Shown one piece after another: positions 27,073-36,849 of a stretch of 64,000 bases of DNA (positions within the stretch are counted from its first letter, which is position 1; every line of letters starts with the position of its first letter). Source of the stretch: Burkholderia plantarii (GTDB taxonomy: Bacteria > Pseudomonadota > Gammaproteobacteria > Burkholderiales > Burkholderiaceae); contig NZ_CP007212.1 of the NCBI RefSeq assembly GCF_001411805.1, forward strand, positions 3,658,001 through 3,722,000, in the 5' to 3' direction. Both the position numbers and the translations under genes were made by a program. The notes under the pieces were generated by a model. It saw only the letters and a list, made by a program, of their open reading frames with translations, was not told the DNA's origin and did no database searches.

Positions 27073-29430
27073 TTACTCATAGTTGCTGAAACGGGCCAGC
27101 GGCGGGGCCTGAGGCGGCAGCGGCGTGTAGCCCGGGATGCCCTCGCGGAACGCGGCGACGAGCCCGTTGTCGATGCTCGTCAGCCCCTTCAGCGTCAGCT
27201 GCGCCATGAAGCGCGTCGCGGAGTTCTGCTGTCCCGAGGTGTTGACGCCGTTCGCGTAGCGCTGCACGCCGACGCCGAGCGCCCAGCAGTCGGCATCGTA
27301 CTGGAAGCCGAGTAGACCGTCGACAACCCGGTTGCTGGCCAGATCGTAATTGAAGCGGCCGACCGCGTAGAGGTGGCGCGTGAGCGGCCACTGGCCCGAG
27401 ATCAGCACCTGGTTGATCGGATCGCCGTTGAGCGTCGTGTTGGCGCGCGTGTAGCGGTAGGCCACGTTGATCACGCGGCGCTCGCCGGGGCTGTAGCCGA
27501 AACCGATGCTCGACTTCACGAGCTGGTTGTTGTCGGCGTTGTACTGGAACGCCGTCTCCGACGCGAAGCCGGCGCCGAGCTTCAGCGACGCGCCGAGGAT
27601 CAGGTCCGAGTGGCGCGCCTGCGCGACCGAGTCGGTCGGCAGCAGCGTGGTGCGCTGGCTGGAGAAGTAATACTGCTGCGCGATCACGAAGCGCGCGCGC
27701 TCGTCGCCCGTGGCCGGGTTCAGGAAGCGCGTGGTCAGCGCGGCGGTGACGCGGTTCTCGTCGGCGATCCGGTCGTTGCCGACGAAGGTGTTGGTGGTGA
27801 AGATCTCGGCGAGCCCGAAGTCGGACTCGGCGGTGTCGAACAGCGGCGCGTCGAGCTGGTTGCGGTACGGCGTGTAGACGTAGAACAGCCGCGGCTCGAG
27901 CGTCTGGATGAAATCCTGGCCGAACAGCCGCACCGAGCGGTCGAACTCCAGCCCGCTGTCGAGCGAGAAGGTCGGGATCGAGTAGGTGAAACGCTTCGGC
28001 TGGCCGGGGATGCCGCCCGTCGTCGTCGTGAGGTCATACGACGCGACGTGCAGCTGCGCCTTCGGCACGATGAAGTAGCCCGGACCGTAGACCCCGTACG
28101 ACACGTAGGGGTTGAACATCACGCGGTCGCCTTCGGGCTGGTCCGCCGTGGTGATCCGGAAGCGCGAGTAGTCGGCCTCGGCGCCGAAGTCGAAGCCGCC
28201 CACGTCGTACTTCGTATACTTCACGTTCAACTGCGGCTCGCGGCCATACGGCGCGATCGACGGCGGCAGCGTCTGCCAGTGCTGGTAGCGCGTGAGCACC
28301 GACCACGGCCCCTTGTTGTAGGTAAGGCCCGCTTCCTGCTGGTACAGCGTCTGGGTGCCGTTGACGAACTGGTTGGTCGAGCCGAGGTCTTCCGGATAGG
28401 TATTGTCCGAGACCTTGTTGTAATAGACGTAACCGCCGAAGCCGCCGCCGAAGTTCTGCTGGTGCTGCCAGTAGATCGCGTAGCGGTTCGAGTGCGTCAG
28501 GTGATCGTCAGGCAGGAATTCGCCCGTCAGCGAGCCCGAATAGTTCGGCGACAGGTAGCGGAACTCGGCGCGCGTGAACACGCCGCGCTTCGCGATGATC
28601 TCCGGCGTTAGCGTCAGGTCGCGGTTCGGCGCGATGTTGAAGTAGTACGGCAGCGCCAGCTCGAAGCCGTTGGTCGAGCTCAGCGACACCGTCGGCGGCA
28701 GGAAGCCGCTGCGCCGGTCGCCCGACAGCGGGAACGTCAGCCACGGGCTCGCGAAGATCGGCAGGCCCTGGAAGAACAGCACGCCGTTGCGCGCCACGCC
28801 CTCGTCGGCGCCCGTGTCGAACTCGAAGCGGCTGCCCTTGATGTACCAGGCCGGCTTCTCGCACTGGCAGGCCGAGTAGGTCGCGTCGGTAAACACCGAG
28901 CGCTCGCTGTCGAGCAGCTCGACCTGCTTCGCGCTGCCCGAGCCGCCGGTGGTCGTGAAGTGGTACTTCGGCGTGGCCATCGTGCCCTGGTTGGCCTCCA
29001 CCTTCAGGTGGGCCTCCGGTCCCGAGAACGTGGTGCCGCTGCCCGACACCGTGACGCGGCCGTAAGCGTCGGCCATGTCGGTGTCCTGATCGTAGTGCAG
29101 CGCGTCGGCCTTCACGATCGTGGTGCCGCGGCGCAGTTCGGCCGACCCCTTGGCGGCCAGGTCCTGGTCGGCCGTGCCGCTCGTGTGGTCGGCAAGCACG
29201 AAGCCGGCCGGCTTCGAGCCGGTGCGCAGCGGATGTTCCTCGAGCTGCGGCGCGAGACGCAGGTCCCAGGGGGAGTCGAGCGACTGCGGCTGCGCGGCCG
29301 AGCCCGCCAGTTGCGCCTGCGCGATAGCGGGCACGAAACCGGGCACGGCGAGCAGCGCCACCGCGAGGCGCCGTTTGCGGATCGCGGGTTCGCTGCAGGA
29401 TACGAGCGGGAAAAACGGTTTGGGCGGCAT
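27073..29430 (-). CDS. lptD: LPS-assembly protein LptD
   Basis: LptD is the outer-membrane beta-barrel that, with LptE, inserts lipopolysaccharide into the outer leaflet. A signal peptide ([22 protein letters not shown]) leads to an OstA-type N-terminal domain ([25 protein letters not shown]) and a long barrel rich in aromatic beta strands. After the signal peptide only three cysteines remain: two in SACQCEKP and one in DADCWALG, whereas E. coli has four. The start [10 protein letters not shown] at 29430 gives 785 residues; the longer frame lacks a proper signal. It heads the lptD-surA-pdxA-rsmA operon. Confidence 0.96.
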   Translation of the reverse strand: MPPKPFFPLVSCSEPAIRKRRLAVALLAVPGFVPAIAQAQLAGSAAQPQSLDSPWDLRLAPQLEEHPLRTGSKPAGFVLADHTSGTADQDLAAKGSAELRRGTTIVKADALHYDQDTDMADAYGRVTVSGSGTTFSGPEAHLKVEANQGTMATPKYHFTTTGGSGSAKQVELLDSERSVFTDATYSACQCEKPAWYIKGSRFEFDTGADEGVARNGVLFFQGLPIFASPWLTFPLSGDRRSGFLPPTVSLSSTNGFELALPYYFNIAPNRDLTLTPEIIAKRGVFTRAEFRYLSPNYSGSLTGEFLPDDHLTHSNRYAIYWQHQQNFGGGFGGYVYYNKVSDNTYPEDLGSTNQFVNGTQTLYQQEAGLTYNKGPWSVLTRYQHWQTLPPSIAPYGREPQLNVKYTKYDVGGFDFGAEADYSRFRITTADQPEGDRVMFNPYVSYGVYGPGYFIVPKAQLHVASYDLTTTTGGIPGQPKRFTYSIPTFSLDSGLEFDRSVRLFGQDFIQTLEPRLFYVYTPYRNQLDAPLFDTAESDFGLAEIFTTNTFVGNDRIADENRVTAALTTRFLNPATGDERARFVIAQQYYFSSQRTTLLPTDSVAQARHSDLILGASLKLGAGFASETAFQYNADNNQLVKSSIGFGYSPGERRVINVAYRYTRANTTLNGDPINQVLISGQWPLTRHLYAVGRFNYDLASNRVVDGLLGFQYDADCWALGVGVQRYANGVNTSGQQNSATRFMAQLTLKGLTSIDNGLVAAFREGIPGYTPLPPQAPPLARFSNYE

Positions 29431-29617
29431 CGATATCGGGCGAATCGGTCCCGGCAGGTCCCTCGCGTTCGCACGTCGAGGCCCGCGCAATCGAACCGTG
29501 ACTGCGACGCGGCGCACACGAGGCAAGGCGATCGGCGGGCGGCACGACAGGCCGCAGCCGCGCTGCGACCCGCAACCGGCGGGGATTGACACGGGACGCG
29601 TCAAAAAAGTCGTGGGG

Positions 29618-29623
29618 TATTAT
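29618..29623 (+). promoter_or_regulatory. Possible -10 box for amgK-murU
   Basis: TATTAT at 29618-29623 is the only AT-rich hexamer before amgK. A TTGACA at 29586 looks like a perfect -35 but is 26 bases away, too far for normal pairing. If this -10 is used, the ATG at 29663 is the likelier start. Confidence 0.3.
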
Positions 29624-29662
29624 ATGGCAAGACGTTCCCCCCTCCCCCGAGTTTCCGTTTCG

Positions 29663-30733
29663 ATGACGCCCCCTTCCGCCGCCGCCTCCCCCGCCTCGCC
29701 CGCCGACAGCCACGATGGCCGCCGCGAACGGCTGCTCGCCTGGCTCGCCGGGTTCGCCCCGCGCTACGCGCTCGACCTCGGCTCGCTCGCGCCCGCCTCG
29801 GCCGACGCCAGCTTCCGGCGCTACTTCCGGCTGGCGAGCGGCACCGCGCCGTCCGGCACGCTGATCGCCGTCGACGCGCCGCCGCCCGAGAAGTGTCGCG
29901 AGTTCGTGCAGATTGCCGGGCTGCTGGCGGCCGCCGGCCTGCATGCGCCGCAGGTCCACGAATGCGACCTGGAAGCCGGCTTCATGCTGGTCACCGATCT
30001 CGGCCGCGCCACCTACATCGGCGCGCTCGACCCGGCCGACCCCGGAGCGGCCCGGCCGCTGATGCGCGACGCGCTCGACGCGCTGGTGCGCTGGCAGCTC
30101 AGTTCGCGCGAGGGCGTGCTGCCGCCGTTCGACGAGGCGTTCCTGCGCCGCGAGATGGAGTTGATGCCCGAGTGGTACGTGGGCCGCCATCTCGGCAAGA
30201 CGCTCGACGCGCGTCAGCGCGGCGTGCTCGACCGCACCTTCGCGCTGCTGGTGGCGAACGCGCTCGGGCAGCCGCAGGGCTTCATGCTGCGTGACTTCAT
30301 GCCGCGCAACCTGATGATCACCGCGCCGAACCCCGGCGTGCTCGACTTCCAGGACGCCGTCTGGGGGCCGCTCGGCTACGACGTCGTCTCGCTGCTGCGC
30401 GACGCGTTCATCAGCTGGGACGAGGAATTCGAGCTCGACTGCTTCGTTTACTACTGGGAGCAGGCAAAAAAAGCCGGCCTGCCCGTCGAGGTCGATTTCG
30501 GCGAGTTCTACCGCCAGCTCGAATGGACCGGACTGCAGCGCCACATCAAGGTGCTCGGGCTGTTCCCGCGCATCCACTATCGCGACGGCAAGCCGCGCTA
30601 TCTCGACGACCTGCCGCGCTTCCTCGGCTATGCGCGCAAGGTCGCGCGGCGCTACCGGCCGCTCGCGCCGTTCGCGAACCTGCTCGACGAACTCGAGGGG
30701 CAGCCGTCCGTCGAGGTCGGCTACACGTTCTGA
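29663..30733 (+). CDS. amgK: N-acetylmuramate/N-acetylglucosamine kinase AmgK
   Basis: AmgK is an aminoglycoside-phosphotransferase-fold kinase that makes MurNAc-1-phosphate during cell-wall recycling. The catalytic loop reads LRDFMPRNLM (Asp211) where many relatives have HRD, and LDFQDA supplies the metal-binding Asp228. N-terminal ASFRRYFRL fits the nucleotide-binding lobe. The start at 29663 ([10 protein letters not shown]) gives 356 residues; ATG at 29624 would add 13. The next gene is murU, and the pair lies divergent to lptD, an arrangement also known from Pseudomonas, which supports the assignment. Confidence 0.9.
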   Translation: MTPPSAAASPASPADSHDGRRERLLAWLAGFAPRYALDLGSLAPASADASFRRYFRLASGTAPSGTLIAVDAPPPEKCREFVQIAGLLAAAGLHAPQVHECDLEAGFMLVTDLGRATYIGALDPADPGAARPLMRDALDALVRWQLSSREGVLPPFDEAFLRREMELMPEWYVGRHLGKTLDARQRGVLDRTFALLVANALGQPQGFMLRDFMPRNLMITAPNPGVLDFQDAVWGPLGYDVVSLLRDAFISWDEEFELDCFVYYWEQAKKAGLPVEVDFGEFYRQLEWTGLQRHIKVLGLFPRIHYRDGKPRYLDDLPRFLGYARKVARRYRPLAPFANLLDELEGQPSVEVGYTF

Positions 30734-30764
30734 ATCTCCCTCCGCCCCTGCTCTCGCCCACGCC

Positions 30765-31511
30765 ATGACCGCCGTGCTCGACACCGCGATGATCTTCGCC
30801 GCCGGACGCGGCGAACGGATGCGCCCGCTCACCGACACCTGCCCGAAGCCGCTGCTCGAAGCCGGCGGCAAGCCGCTGATCGTCTGGCAGATCGAACGGC
30901 TCGCCGCGGCCGGCTTCACGACCATCGTGATCAACCATGCCTGGCTCGGCGCACGGATCGAGGCCGCGCTCGGCGACGGCGCGCGCTGGGGCGTGCGGCT
31001 GCGCTACTCGGCCGAGGGCGAGGCGCTCGAGACCGCGGGCGGCATCGCGCAGGCGCTGCCGCTGCTGACGCGGGCCGACGAGCCCGAGGCGGCCGGCGCG
31101 GCACGCTCGCCCGTGTTCGTCGCCGTCAGCGGCGACGTGTTCTGTGAATTCGACTACGCGTCGCTGCGCGCTCACGCGGCGCGGATGGCCGCGCTCGACG
31201 CGCCGGGCCTGCATCTGGTGATGGTGCCGAACCCGCCGTTCCATCCCGACGGCGATTTCGCGCTCGCCGCCGACGGCCGGCTCTCGCTCGGCACCGACGC
31301 GCCGCGCGTCACGTTCGGCAACATCGGGCTCTACGACGTGCGGATGTTCGCCGACCTGCCGCGCGGCACGCGGCGCGCGCTCACGCCTTACTACCGCGAG
31401 ACGATCGCGGCCGGCCGCGCGACGGGAGAGCGGTACGAGGGAATCTGGGAAAACGTCGGCACGCCGGCGCAACTGGCCGGGCTCGACGCGCGGCTGCGGT
31501 CAGCGCGGTAG
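30765..31511 (+). CDS. murU: N-acetylmuramate-1-phosphate uridylyltransferase MurU
   Basis: MurU makes UDP-MurNAc directly from MurNAc-1-phosphate, bypassing the fosfomycin-sensitive MurA step. The nucleotidyltransferase signature AAGRGERMRPLTDTCPKPLL is at residues 12-31, a SGDVF segment supplies the metal-binding aspartate, and YEGIWENVGTPAQL closes the domain. It has 248 residues and lies 31 bases after amgK. Confidence 0.92.
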   Translation: MTAVLDTAMIFAAGRGERMRPLTDTCPKPLLEAGGKPLIVWQIERLAAAGFTTIVINHAWLGARIEAALGDGARWGVRLRYSAEGEALETAGGIAQALPLLTRADEPEAAGAARSPVFVAVSGDVFCEFDYASLRAHAARMAALDAPGLHLVMVPNPPFHPDGDFALAADGRLSLGTDAPRVTFGNIGLYDVRMFADLPRGTRRALTPYYRETIAAGRATGERYEGIWENVGTPAQLAGLDARLRSAR

Positions 31512-31724
31512 TCGCCCCGCGGTAGTCATCCCACGATAGTCGCCGGGGGCCGCCATACCGGAGCCCCGCGGCCACCATGGCAGCCACCGAGCGTCCAGCG
31601 GCCACTCATGCACAGGCCGCACTATCGCCTTGGGCCGGTCGTGTCGCCGCCGGGGCGGCAATCACCGCCCCGAACCCAACCGCACGCACGACAACGCCTC
31701 GTCCGCGTCGGCCGCCCGTGCCGC

Positions 31725-33656
31725 TTACGTTTGCGCCGCGGCGCCCGTTGCCGCGCCGCGCGCCGCCTCGCCGGCCCCGACCTCGTCCCCGCCGCCCACC
31801 GTCGCCGCGCGCTGCTGCAGCGCCCACATCTGCGCGTAATGCCCGCCCGCGCGCACCAGCGCCTCGTGCGTGCCGCGCTCGACGATCCGGCCGTGGTCCA
31901 TCACGATGATCTGCGCCGCGTGGACCACGGTCGACAGCCGGTGCGCGATCACGAGCGTCGTGCGGTGCCGCGCGATCTGCTCGAGTTCGTGCTGGATCGC
32001 GCGCTCGGAACGCGAATCGAGCGCCGAGGTCGCCTCGTCGAACACGAGGATCGGCGGATTCTTGAGGATCGTGCGCGCGATCGCGACGCGCTGCTTCTCG
32101 CCGCCCGACAGCTTGAGCCCGCGCTCGCCGACGGTCGTGTCATAGCCGTTCGGCAGGCTTTCGACGAATGCGTGGATGTGCGCGGCGCGCGCCGCGGCGA
32201 TCACCTCGTCGCGCGTCGCGCTCGGCCGCCCGTAGGCGATGTTGTAGTGGATCGTGTCGTTGAACAGCACGGTGTCCTGCGGCACGATGCCGATCGCCGC
32301 GCGCAGCGACGCCTGCGAGACGTCACGCAGGTCCTGGCCGTCGATCGTGATCGCGCCGCCCGCCGCGCGATCGAGATCGTAGAAGCGGAACAGCAGCCGC
32401 GACAGCGTGGACTTGCCCGAGCCGCTGTGGCCGACCACCGCCGTGGTGGTGCCGGCCTCGATCGTGAAATCGACGTCGTGCAGGATCTGCCGCGCCGGCT
32501 CATAGGCGAAATCGACGTGCGCGAAACGCACCTGCGCGCCGCGCACCGCGAGCGCCGGCGCGCCGGGCAGGTCCGCCACCTCCTGCGGCGCGCCGAGCAG
32601 CGCGAACATGCGGTCCATGTCGGTCAGGCTCTGCTTGAGTTCGCGATAGACGATGCCGAGGAAGTTCAGCGGGATGTAGAGCTGCAGCATGAAGGTGTTG
32701 ATCAGCACCAGGTCGCCGAGCGTCAGGCGCCCGGCCAGCACGCCCTGCGTCGCGCGCCAGAGGATGAACACCAGCCCCACGCCGATGATCGCCTGCTGGC
32801 CGAAGTTCAACAGCGACAGCGAGCGCTGCGAGCGGATCGCGGCCTGCCGGTAGCGCAGCAGGTTCTCGTCGTAGCGCCGCGCCTCCCAGTCCTCGTTGCC
32901 GAAATACTTGACCGTCTCGTAGTTGATCAGCGAATCGACGGCGCGCGAGTTCGCGCGCGAATCGAGCTCGTTCATGGTGCGCCGGAAATGCGTGCGCCAT
33001 TCGGTGACCTTGATCGTGAACACCACGTAGGCGGCCAGCGCGGCCAGCGTGATCAGCGCGTAGGACGCGTCGTACTTGACCACGAAGAAGCCGAGCACGA
33101 GCCCGACCTCGATCAGCGTCGGCAGGATGCTGTAGAGCGAATACGAGATCAGCTGCTGGATGCCGCGCGTGCCGCGTTCGATGTCGCGCGACATGCCGCC
33201 GGTCTGCCGGTCCAGGTGGAAGCGCAGCGACAGCCCGTGCAGATGCCGGAACACCTGCAGCGCGAGCTGGCGCACCGCGCTCTCGGTTACCTTCGCGAAC
33301 AGGATCTCGCGCAGTTCGGTGAACATCGAGGTGGACAGCCGCACCACCGCGTAAGCCACCACCAGCAGCCCGATGCCGCCCGCCAGCACCAGCGGCGCCG
33401 ACTGTTCGGCGCGGCCCAGCGCCTGCAGGTGCTGAACCGACGAAAGCCCGTCGACGATGCGCTTCATCACGATCGGCACGCCGAGATTGGCGAACTTCGC
33501 GCCGATCAGGCAGGTGAGCGCGAGCACCACGCGGCCCTTGTAGGTGGTCAGGTAAGGCAGCAGCGAGCGGATCGTCTGCCAGTCGTTGCGGGGGCCGGAC
33601 GCGGCCGGGGCGGACTCGGAGGAAGCGGGAAAGCGGCGCATGGGAATGGAGCGCAT
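31725..33656 (-). CDS. ATM1-type ABC exporter (fused membrane and ATPase domains)
   Basis: A six-span membrane domain (about residues 35-330) is followed by a nucleotide-binding domain with Walker A GHSGSGKST, the ABC signature LSGGEKQR and Walker B ILVFDEATSALD. The NYETVKYFGNEDWEARRYDE stretch and overall layout match the ATM1/HMT1 group, which exports glutathione or glutathione-metal species; I infer a similar thiol or metal-linked role. The start is uncertain among GTG 33677, ATG 33656 and ATG 33641; none has a strong ribosome site. The tail after residue 610 is alanine-rich. Confidence 0.88.
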   Translation of the reverse strand: MRSIPMRRFPASSESAPAASGPRNDWQTIRSLLPYLTTYKGRVVLALTCLIGAKFANLGVPIVMKRIVDGLSSVQHLQALGRAEQSAPLVLAGGIGLLVVAYAVVRLSTSMFTELREILFAKVTESAVRQLALQVFRHLHGLSLRFHLDRQTGGMSRDIERGTRGIQQLISYSLYSILPTLIEVGLVLGFFVVKYDASYALITLAALAAYVVFTIKVTEWRTHFRRTMNELDSRANSRAVDSLINYETVKYFGNEDWEARRYDENLLRYRQAAIRSQRSLSLLNFGQQAIIGVGLVFILWRATQGVLAGRLTLGDLVLINTFMLQLYIPLNFLGIVYRELKQSLTDMDRMFALLGAPQEVADLPGAPALAVRGAQVRFAHVDFAYEPARQILHDVDFTIEAGTTTAVVGHSGSGKSTLSRLLFRFYDLDRAAGGAITIDGQDLRDVSQASLRAAIGIVPQDTVLFNDTIHYNIAYGRPSATRDEVIAAARAAHIHAFVESLPNGYDTTVGERGLKLSGGEKQRVAIARTILKNPPILVFDEATSALDSRSERAIQHELEQIARHRTTLVIAHRLSTVVHAAQIIVMDHGRIVERGTHEALVRAGGHYAQMWALQQRAATVGGGDEVGAGEAARGAATGAAAQT

Positions 33657-33785
33657 GCACGCGGACGGGCCGCGCACGCGCTTTCTCGTACAATTTCAGA
33701 ATCCTGCATTGTCGCAGAAGCCGGTTCGCGCCGCTGTCCGCCGGATGGCGCCGCACCCGGCCCGCATAACGAGTGGAATCCCCCC

Positions 33786-34187
33786 ATGACCGATACGCCG
33801 TCGCAACTCCCGCAGCAGCAGCCCGCGCTGCGCGTCGTCCCGCAACCGTCCGAAGCGAACGTTCACGGCGACGTGTTCGGCGGCTGGATCATGTCGCAGG
33901 TCGACATCGCCGGCTCGATCCCGGCCAGCCGGCGCGCCAACGGCCGCGTCGCGACGATCGCCGTCAATTCCTTCCTGTTCAAGCAGCCGGTGTTCGTCGG
34001 CGACCTGGTCAGCTTCTACGCGAACATCGTCAAGACCGGCAACACCTCGGTGACGGTCGGCGTCGAGGTCTATGCGCAGCGCATGGGCCTGGCCGGCGAG
34101 GTGGTCAAGGTGACCGAGGCGACACTGACCTACGTGGCGACCGACTCGGACCGCCGGCCGCGCGCGCTGCCGCCTGTCGCCGGCTGA
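33786..34187 (+). CDS. YciA-like acyl-CoA thioesterase (hotdog fold)
   Basis: The 133-residue protein has the hotdog signature NVHGDVFGGWIMSQVDIAG (residues 25-43), with Asp40 as the likely catalytic residue, and a GRVATIAVNSFLFKQPVFVGDLVSFYA core. Such enzymes hydrolyse acyl-CoA of varied chain length in the cytoplasm. It is divergent from the ABC exporter across 129 bases and has no operon partners. Confidence 0.92.
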   Translation: MTDTPSQLPQQQPALRVVPQPSEANVHGDVFGGWIMSQVDIAGSIPASRRANGRVATIAVNSFLFKQPVFVGDLVSFYANIVKTGNTSVTVGVEVYAQRMGLAGEVVKVTEATLTYVATDSDRRPRALPPVAG

Positions 34188-34303
34188 GGCGCCGCGGGCG
34201 ACGGCGTGATCCGCGCACCAATGTCACGCGTTGATGCTGCGCTGAAATGTCGTGTCGTCGCCGGATCTTGATCGAATCGTGAGTGGATTCGCTCGCGCCC
34301 CGT

Positions 34304-34795
34304 TCAGCGTGCGGCGAGCCCGAACTCGCGCATCGCCGGCAGGAAATCGTGGTTGAGCTTCGGCTTGCGCGACAGCTTGGCGAGCACGTAGCGCTCGAAC
34401 GGCCCGAGCGCCGCCCAGGCCGCCGCGTCCGGCGCCGGCAGCCCGGCCAGCGCGCATTGCGCGGCGAGCGCCGCCGGTATCGTGGCGGTGTCGCGCCACG
34501 CCGGCGCCGTCTCGGGCTCGATGCGCCCGGCCTCGCCGGCCGCGTGCGTGCGCAGCATCTGCGCCAGCGCGCTCGCGAAATCGGGCTGCGCCGCGTCCTG
34601 CTCCCGCGCCCCGACCACGACCGGAAACCGCGCAAGCAGCCGCCGGTCTTCCAGCGGCAATCGCTGCCACTGGTCGAGCGAGATCCGCAGCGCGCAGCGA
34701 TCGAGATGAAAGCGCACGATCATCGGGATGAAGGTGAAATCCTCCGACGATTCGACTTCGAAGCCGAACAGCAAGGGCTGGCTGCTGAGTTCCAT
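34304..34795 (-). CDS. Nitrate reductase-associated protein (Nitr_red_assoc family)
   Basis: The N-terminus LFGFEVESSEDFTFIPMIVRFHLDRCALRISLDQW matches the family first described beside nitrate reductase and molybdopterin genes in cyanobacteria. It is a soluble protein of 163 residues with no known biochemical role. The start MELSSQPLLFGF at 34795 is the natural family beginning; the long frame upstream is antisense to fdhD. It is divergent from fdhD, a formate dehydrogenase maturation gene, so a role in molybdoenzyme maturation is a reasonable inference. Confidence 0.83.
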   Translation of the reverse strand: MELSSQPLLFGFEVESSEDFTFIPMIVRFHLDRCALRISLDQWQRLPLEDRRLLARFPVVVGAREQDAAQPDFASALAQMLRTHAAGEAGRIEPETAPAWRDTATIPAALAAQCALAGLPAPDAAAWAALGPFERYVLAKLSRKPKLNHDFLPAMREFGLAAR

Positions 34796-34945
34796 GGTGA
34801 TTCCGGTCTGGTGACATGAGCGCGGCGGGCCGCGCCGGCGAGCCCGGCCCGGCGGGATTCGCCGCGTTCCGGTATTGTAGAACCCGTCCGCGCGGCGCGC
34901 CTTGCGCCCGCTCGGCCTGCCCGTATCCCCTGCTGGAGTCTTGCC

Positions 34946-35782
34946 GTGAATCCGTCCGATCTGCTCGAACCCGATCTCGAACCGAACGGCAGCATCGAGG
35001 TGGCGATCTCGCGCCATCGCGGCGCCGACGTCGCCGCCACCGCCGACCACGTCGGCCAGGAATGGCCGGTCGCGCTGGTGTTCAACGGCATCTCGCACGC
35101 GGTGATGATGTGTACGCCGCGCGACCTGGAAGCGTTCGCGGTCGGCTTCGCGATCTCGGAGGGCATCGTCACGCGCGGCGCCGACATCAAGGACATCGAG
35201 GTGGTGCTGCACGCCGACGCGCCGATCCCGCACGCCGAGGTCCATCTCGACGTGGTCCAGCAGGCGTTCGTGGCACTGAAGGAAAAGCGCCGCTCGCTGG
35301 CCGGGCGCACCGGCTGCGGCGTGTGCGGCATCGAGAGCATCGACCTGCTCGATCTCGCGCCCGAGCGCGTGCCGGCGACGGGCTTTCTCGAGCGCCTCGC
35401 GCCCGACGCGCTCGCGCAGGCCGCGCGCGCGCTGCCGGCGCATCAGGCCTTGACGAAGCTCACCGGCGGCCTGCACGCGGCCGCCTGGTGCGACGCGGCG
35501 GGCGCGATCCGCTGCGCGTTCGAGGACGTCGGCCGCCACAACGCGCTCGACAAGCTGATCGGCCACCTGACGCTCGCGCGCGCCGAGCTGACCGACGGCT
35601 TCGTGTTCCTGTCGAGCCGCGCGAGCTACGAGCTGGTGCGCAAGGCCGCGCGCGTCGGCATCCCGCTCGTCGCGACGATCTCGGCGCCCTCGTCGCTGGC
35701 CATCGCGATCGCGAAGGAAGCGGGGCTGCGGCTCGTCAGTTTCTGCCGCGAATCGGGCTACGTCGATTACGGCACGGCCTGA
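34946..35782 (+). CDS. fdhD: Formate dehydrogenase accessory sulfurtransferase FdhD
   Basis: FdhD passes sulfur from IscS to the molybdenum cofactor of formate dehydrogenase. The conserved TGCGVCG motif supplies Cys124 and Cys127, and FEDVGRHNALDKL and FLSSRASYELV are family blocks. The start is GTG at 34946 with GGAG 7 bases upstream, giving 278 residues. No formate dehydrogenase genes lie in the window. Confidence 0.95.
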   Translation: MNPSDLLEPDLEPNGSIEVAISRHRGADVAATADHVGQEWPVALVFNGISHAVMMCTPRDLEAFAVGFAISEGIVTRGADIKDIEVVLHADAPIPHAEVHLDVVQQAFVALKEKRRSLAGRTGCGVCGIESIDLLDLAPERVPATGFLERLAPDALAQAARALPAHQALTKLTGGLHAAAWCDAAGAIRCAFEDVGRHNALDKLIGHLTLARAELTDGFVFLSSRASYELVRKAARVGIPLVATISAPSSLAIAIAKEAGLRLVSFCRESGYVDYGTA

Positions 35783-36054
35783 GACCGGCCCGCCCCTGAG
35801 CGGCGACCGGCGCTGGCCCGTTTCGGCAAAATACGGCCGACGCGTGGCGATCAGGAACCAGCCGACACCCTGAAGGCGCGGAGCTGACCTGCCAACCCCC
35901 GCGCGCAAAGCCACGGCGAAAGTCGCCTCGTCGGCATCGTCATCGCTTCTCGAGCGTTGACGCCACCGCTGCGCATCGATATTGCCGCCCCGGATTCACC
36001 GCGTCGGCCATGCGGGCGGCCTGGCGCGCCCGCATCCCGACGCGACCCGCCACC

Positions 36055-36822
36055 TCAATCGAACTGACGGAAGTCCGGCTTGCGCTTCTCGAAGAACGCG
36101 CTGATCGCCTCGCGCGCCTCGGGCGCGTCGAGCATGCGCCCGAAGTGGCGCGCCTCGTCGTCCATCCGCGCGGCCACCTCGACGCCGCTGCCGGTCTGCT
36201 TGAGCAGCGCCTTCGTCACGCGCAGCGACGAGGCCGGCAGCGCGGCCAGTTTGGCGGCCTGCTTCGCCGCGAACGCGTCGAGTTCGGCGGCCGGCAGCAC
36301 GCGGTTGACCAGGCCGATGCGGTGCGCTTCGAGCGCGTCGAACGGCTCGCCGAGCATCAGCTTCTCGGCCGCGATCTGGTGGCCCGCGAGGCGCGGCAGC
36401 AGCAGGCTCGAAGCCGCCTCCGGGCACAGCCCGAGCTGCGTGAACGGCAGCGACAGCCTGGCGGTGTCGGCCGCGTAGACGAGATCGCAATGCATCAGCA
36501 TCGTCACGCCGACGCCGACCGCGATCCCGGGCACCGCCGCGACGAGCGGCTTGGCCGCCGTGCTGATCTGGTGCAGGAACTGGAACACGGGCGCGTCGGG
36601 CGTGTTCGGCGGCACCTTGATGAAGTCCTCGAGGTCGTTGCCCGCGCTGAAATTGCCGTCGCTGCCGCGAATCAGCACCACGCGCACGGCGTTGTCCTCC
36701 TGCGCGGCGGCGAGCGCGTCGGCCATCGCCTGGTACATCGCCGCGGTGATCGCGTTCTTCTTGGCGGGGCGCGCGATCGTGATCGTCAGGACGCCGTTCG
36801 CGACGTCGGTCTGGATATCCAT
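36055..36822 (-). CDS. Enoyl-CoA hydratase/isomerase family protein
   Basis: This crotonase-fold enzyme of 255 residues probably hydrates trans-2-enoyl-CoA or isomerises it. The oxyanion-hole segments FSAGNDLEDF and PGIAVGVGVTMLMHCDLVYA are visible, and PEAASSLLLPRLAG follows. A glutamate is present in the second catalytic region (CPEAAS). It lies downstream of the thiolase gene but a strong terminator (36850-36887) separates them. Its own GAGGAG ribosome site is 9 bases upstream. The exact substrate is unknown. Confidence 0.9.
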   Translation of the reverse strand: MDIQTDVANGVLTITIARPAKKNAITAAMYQAMADALAAAQEDNAVRVVLIRGSDGNFSAGNDLEDFIKVPPNTPDAPVFQFLHQISTAAKPLVAAVPGIAVGVGVTMLMHCDLVYAADTARLSLPFTQLGLCPEAASSLLLPRLAGHQIAAEKLMLGEPFDALEAHRIGLVNRVLPAAELDAFAAKQAAKLAALPASSLRVTKALLKQTGSGVEVAARMDDEARHFGRMLDAPEAREAISAFFEKRKPDFRQFD

Positions 36823-36849
36823 CTAACCGTCTCCTCAAATCCGAGCGAT

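Noticed and set aside
25651..27315. A 554-codon frame antisense to surA and the end of lptD
   Set aside because: It is a shadow frame with no motif; surA on the other strand has a signal peptide and two parvulin domains.
29586..29623. TTGACA and TATTAT as a matched promoter
   Set aside because: The hexamers are 26 bases apart, too far for a sigma-70 promoter, so only the -10 is listed and at low confidence.
31608..34187. An 859-codon frame ending in the thioesterase gene
   Set aside because: Only the last 133 codons are protein-like. The rest is antisense to the ABC exporter.
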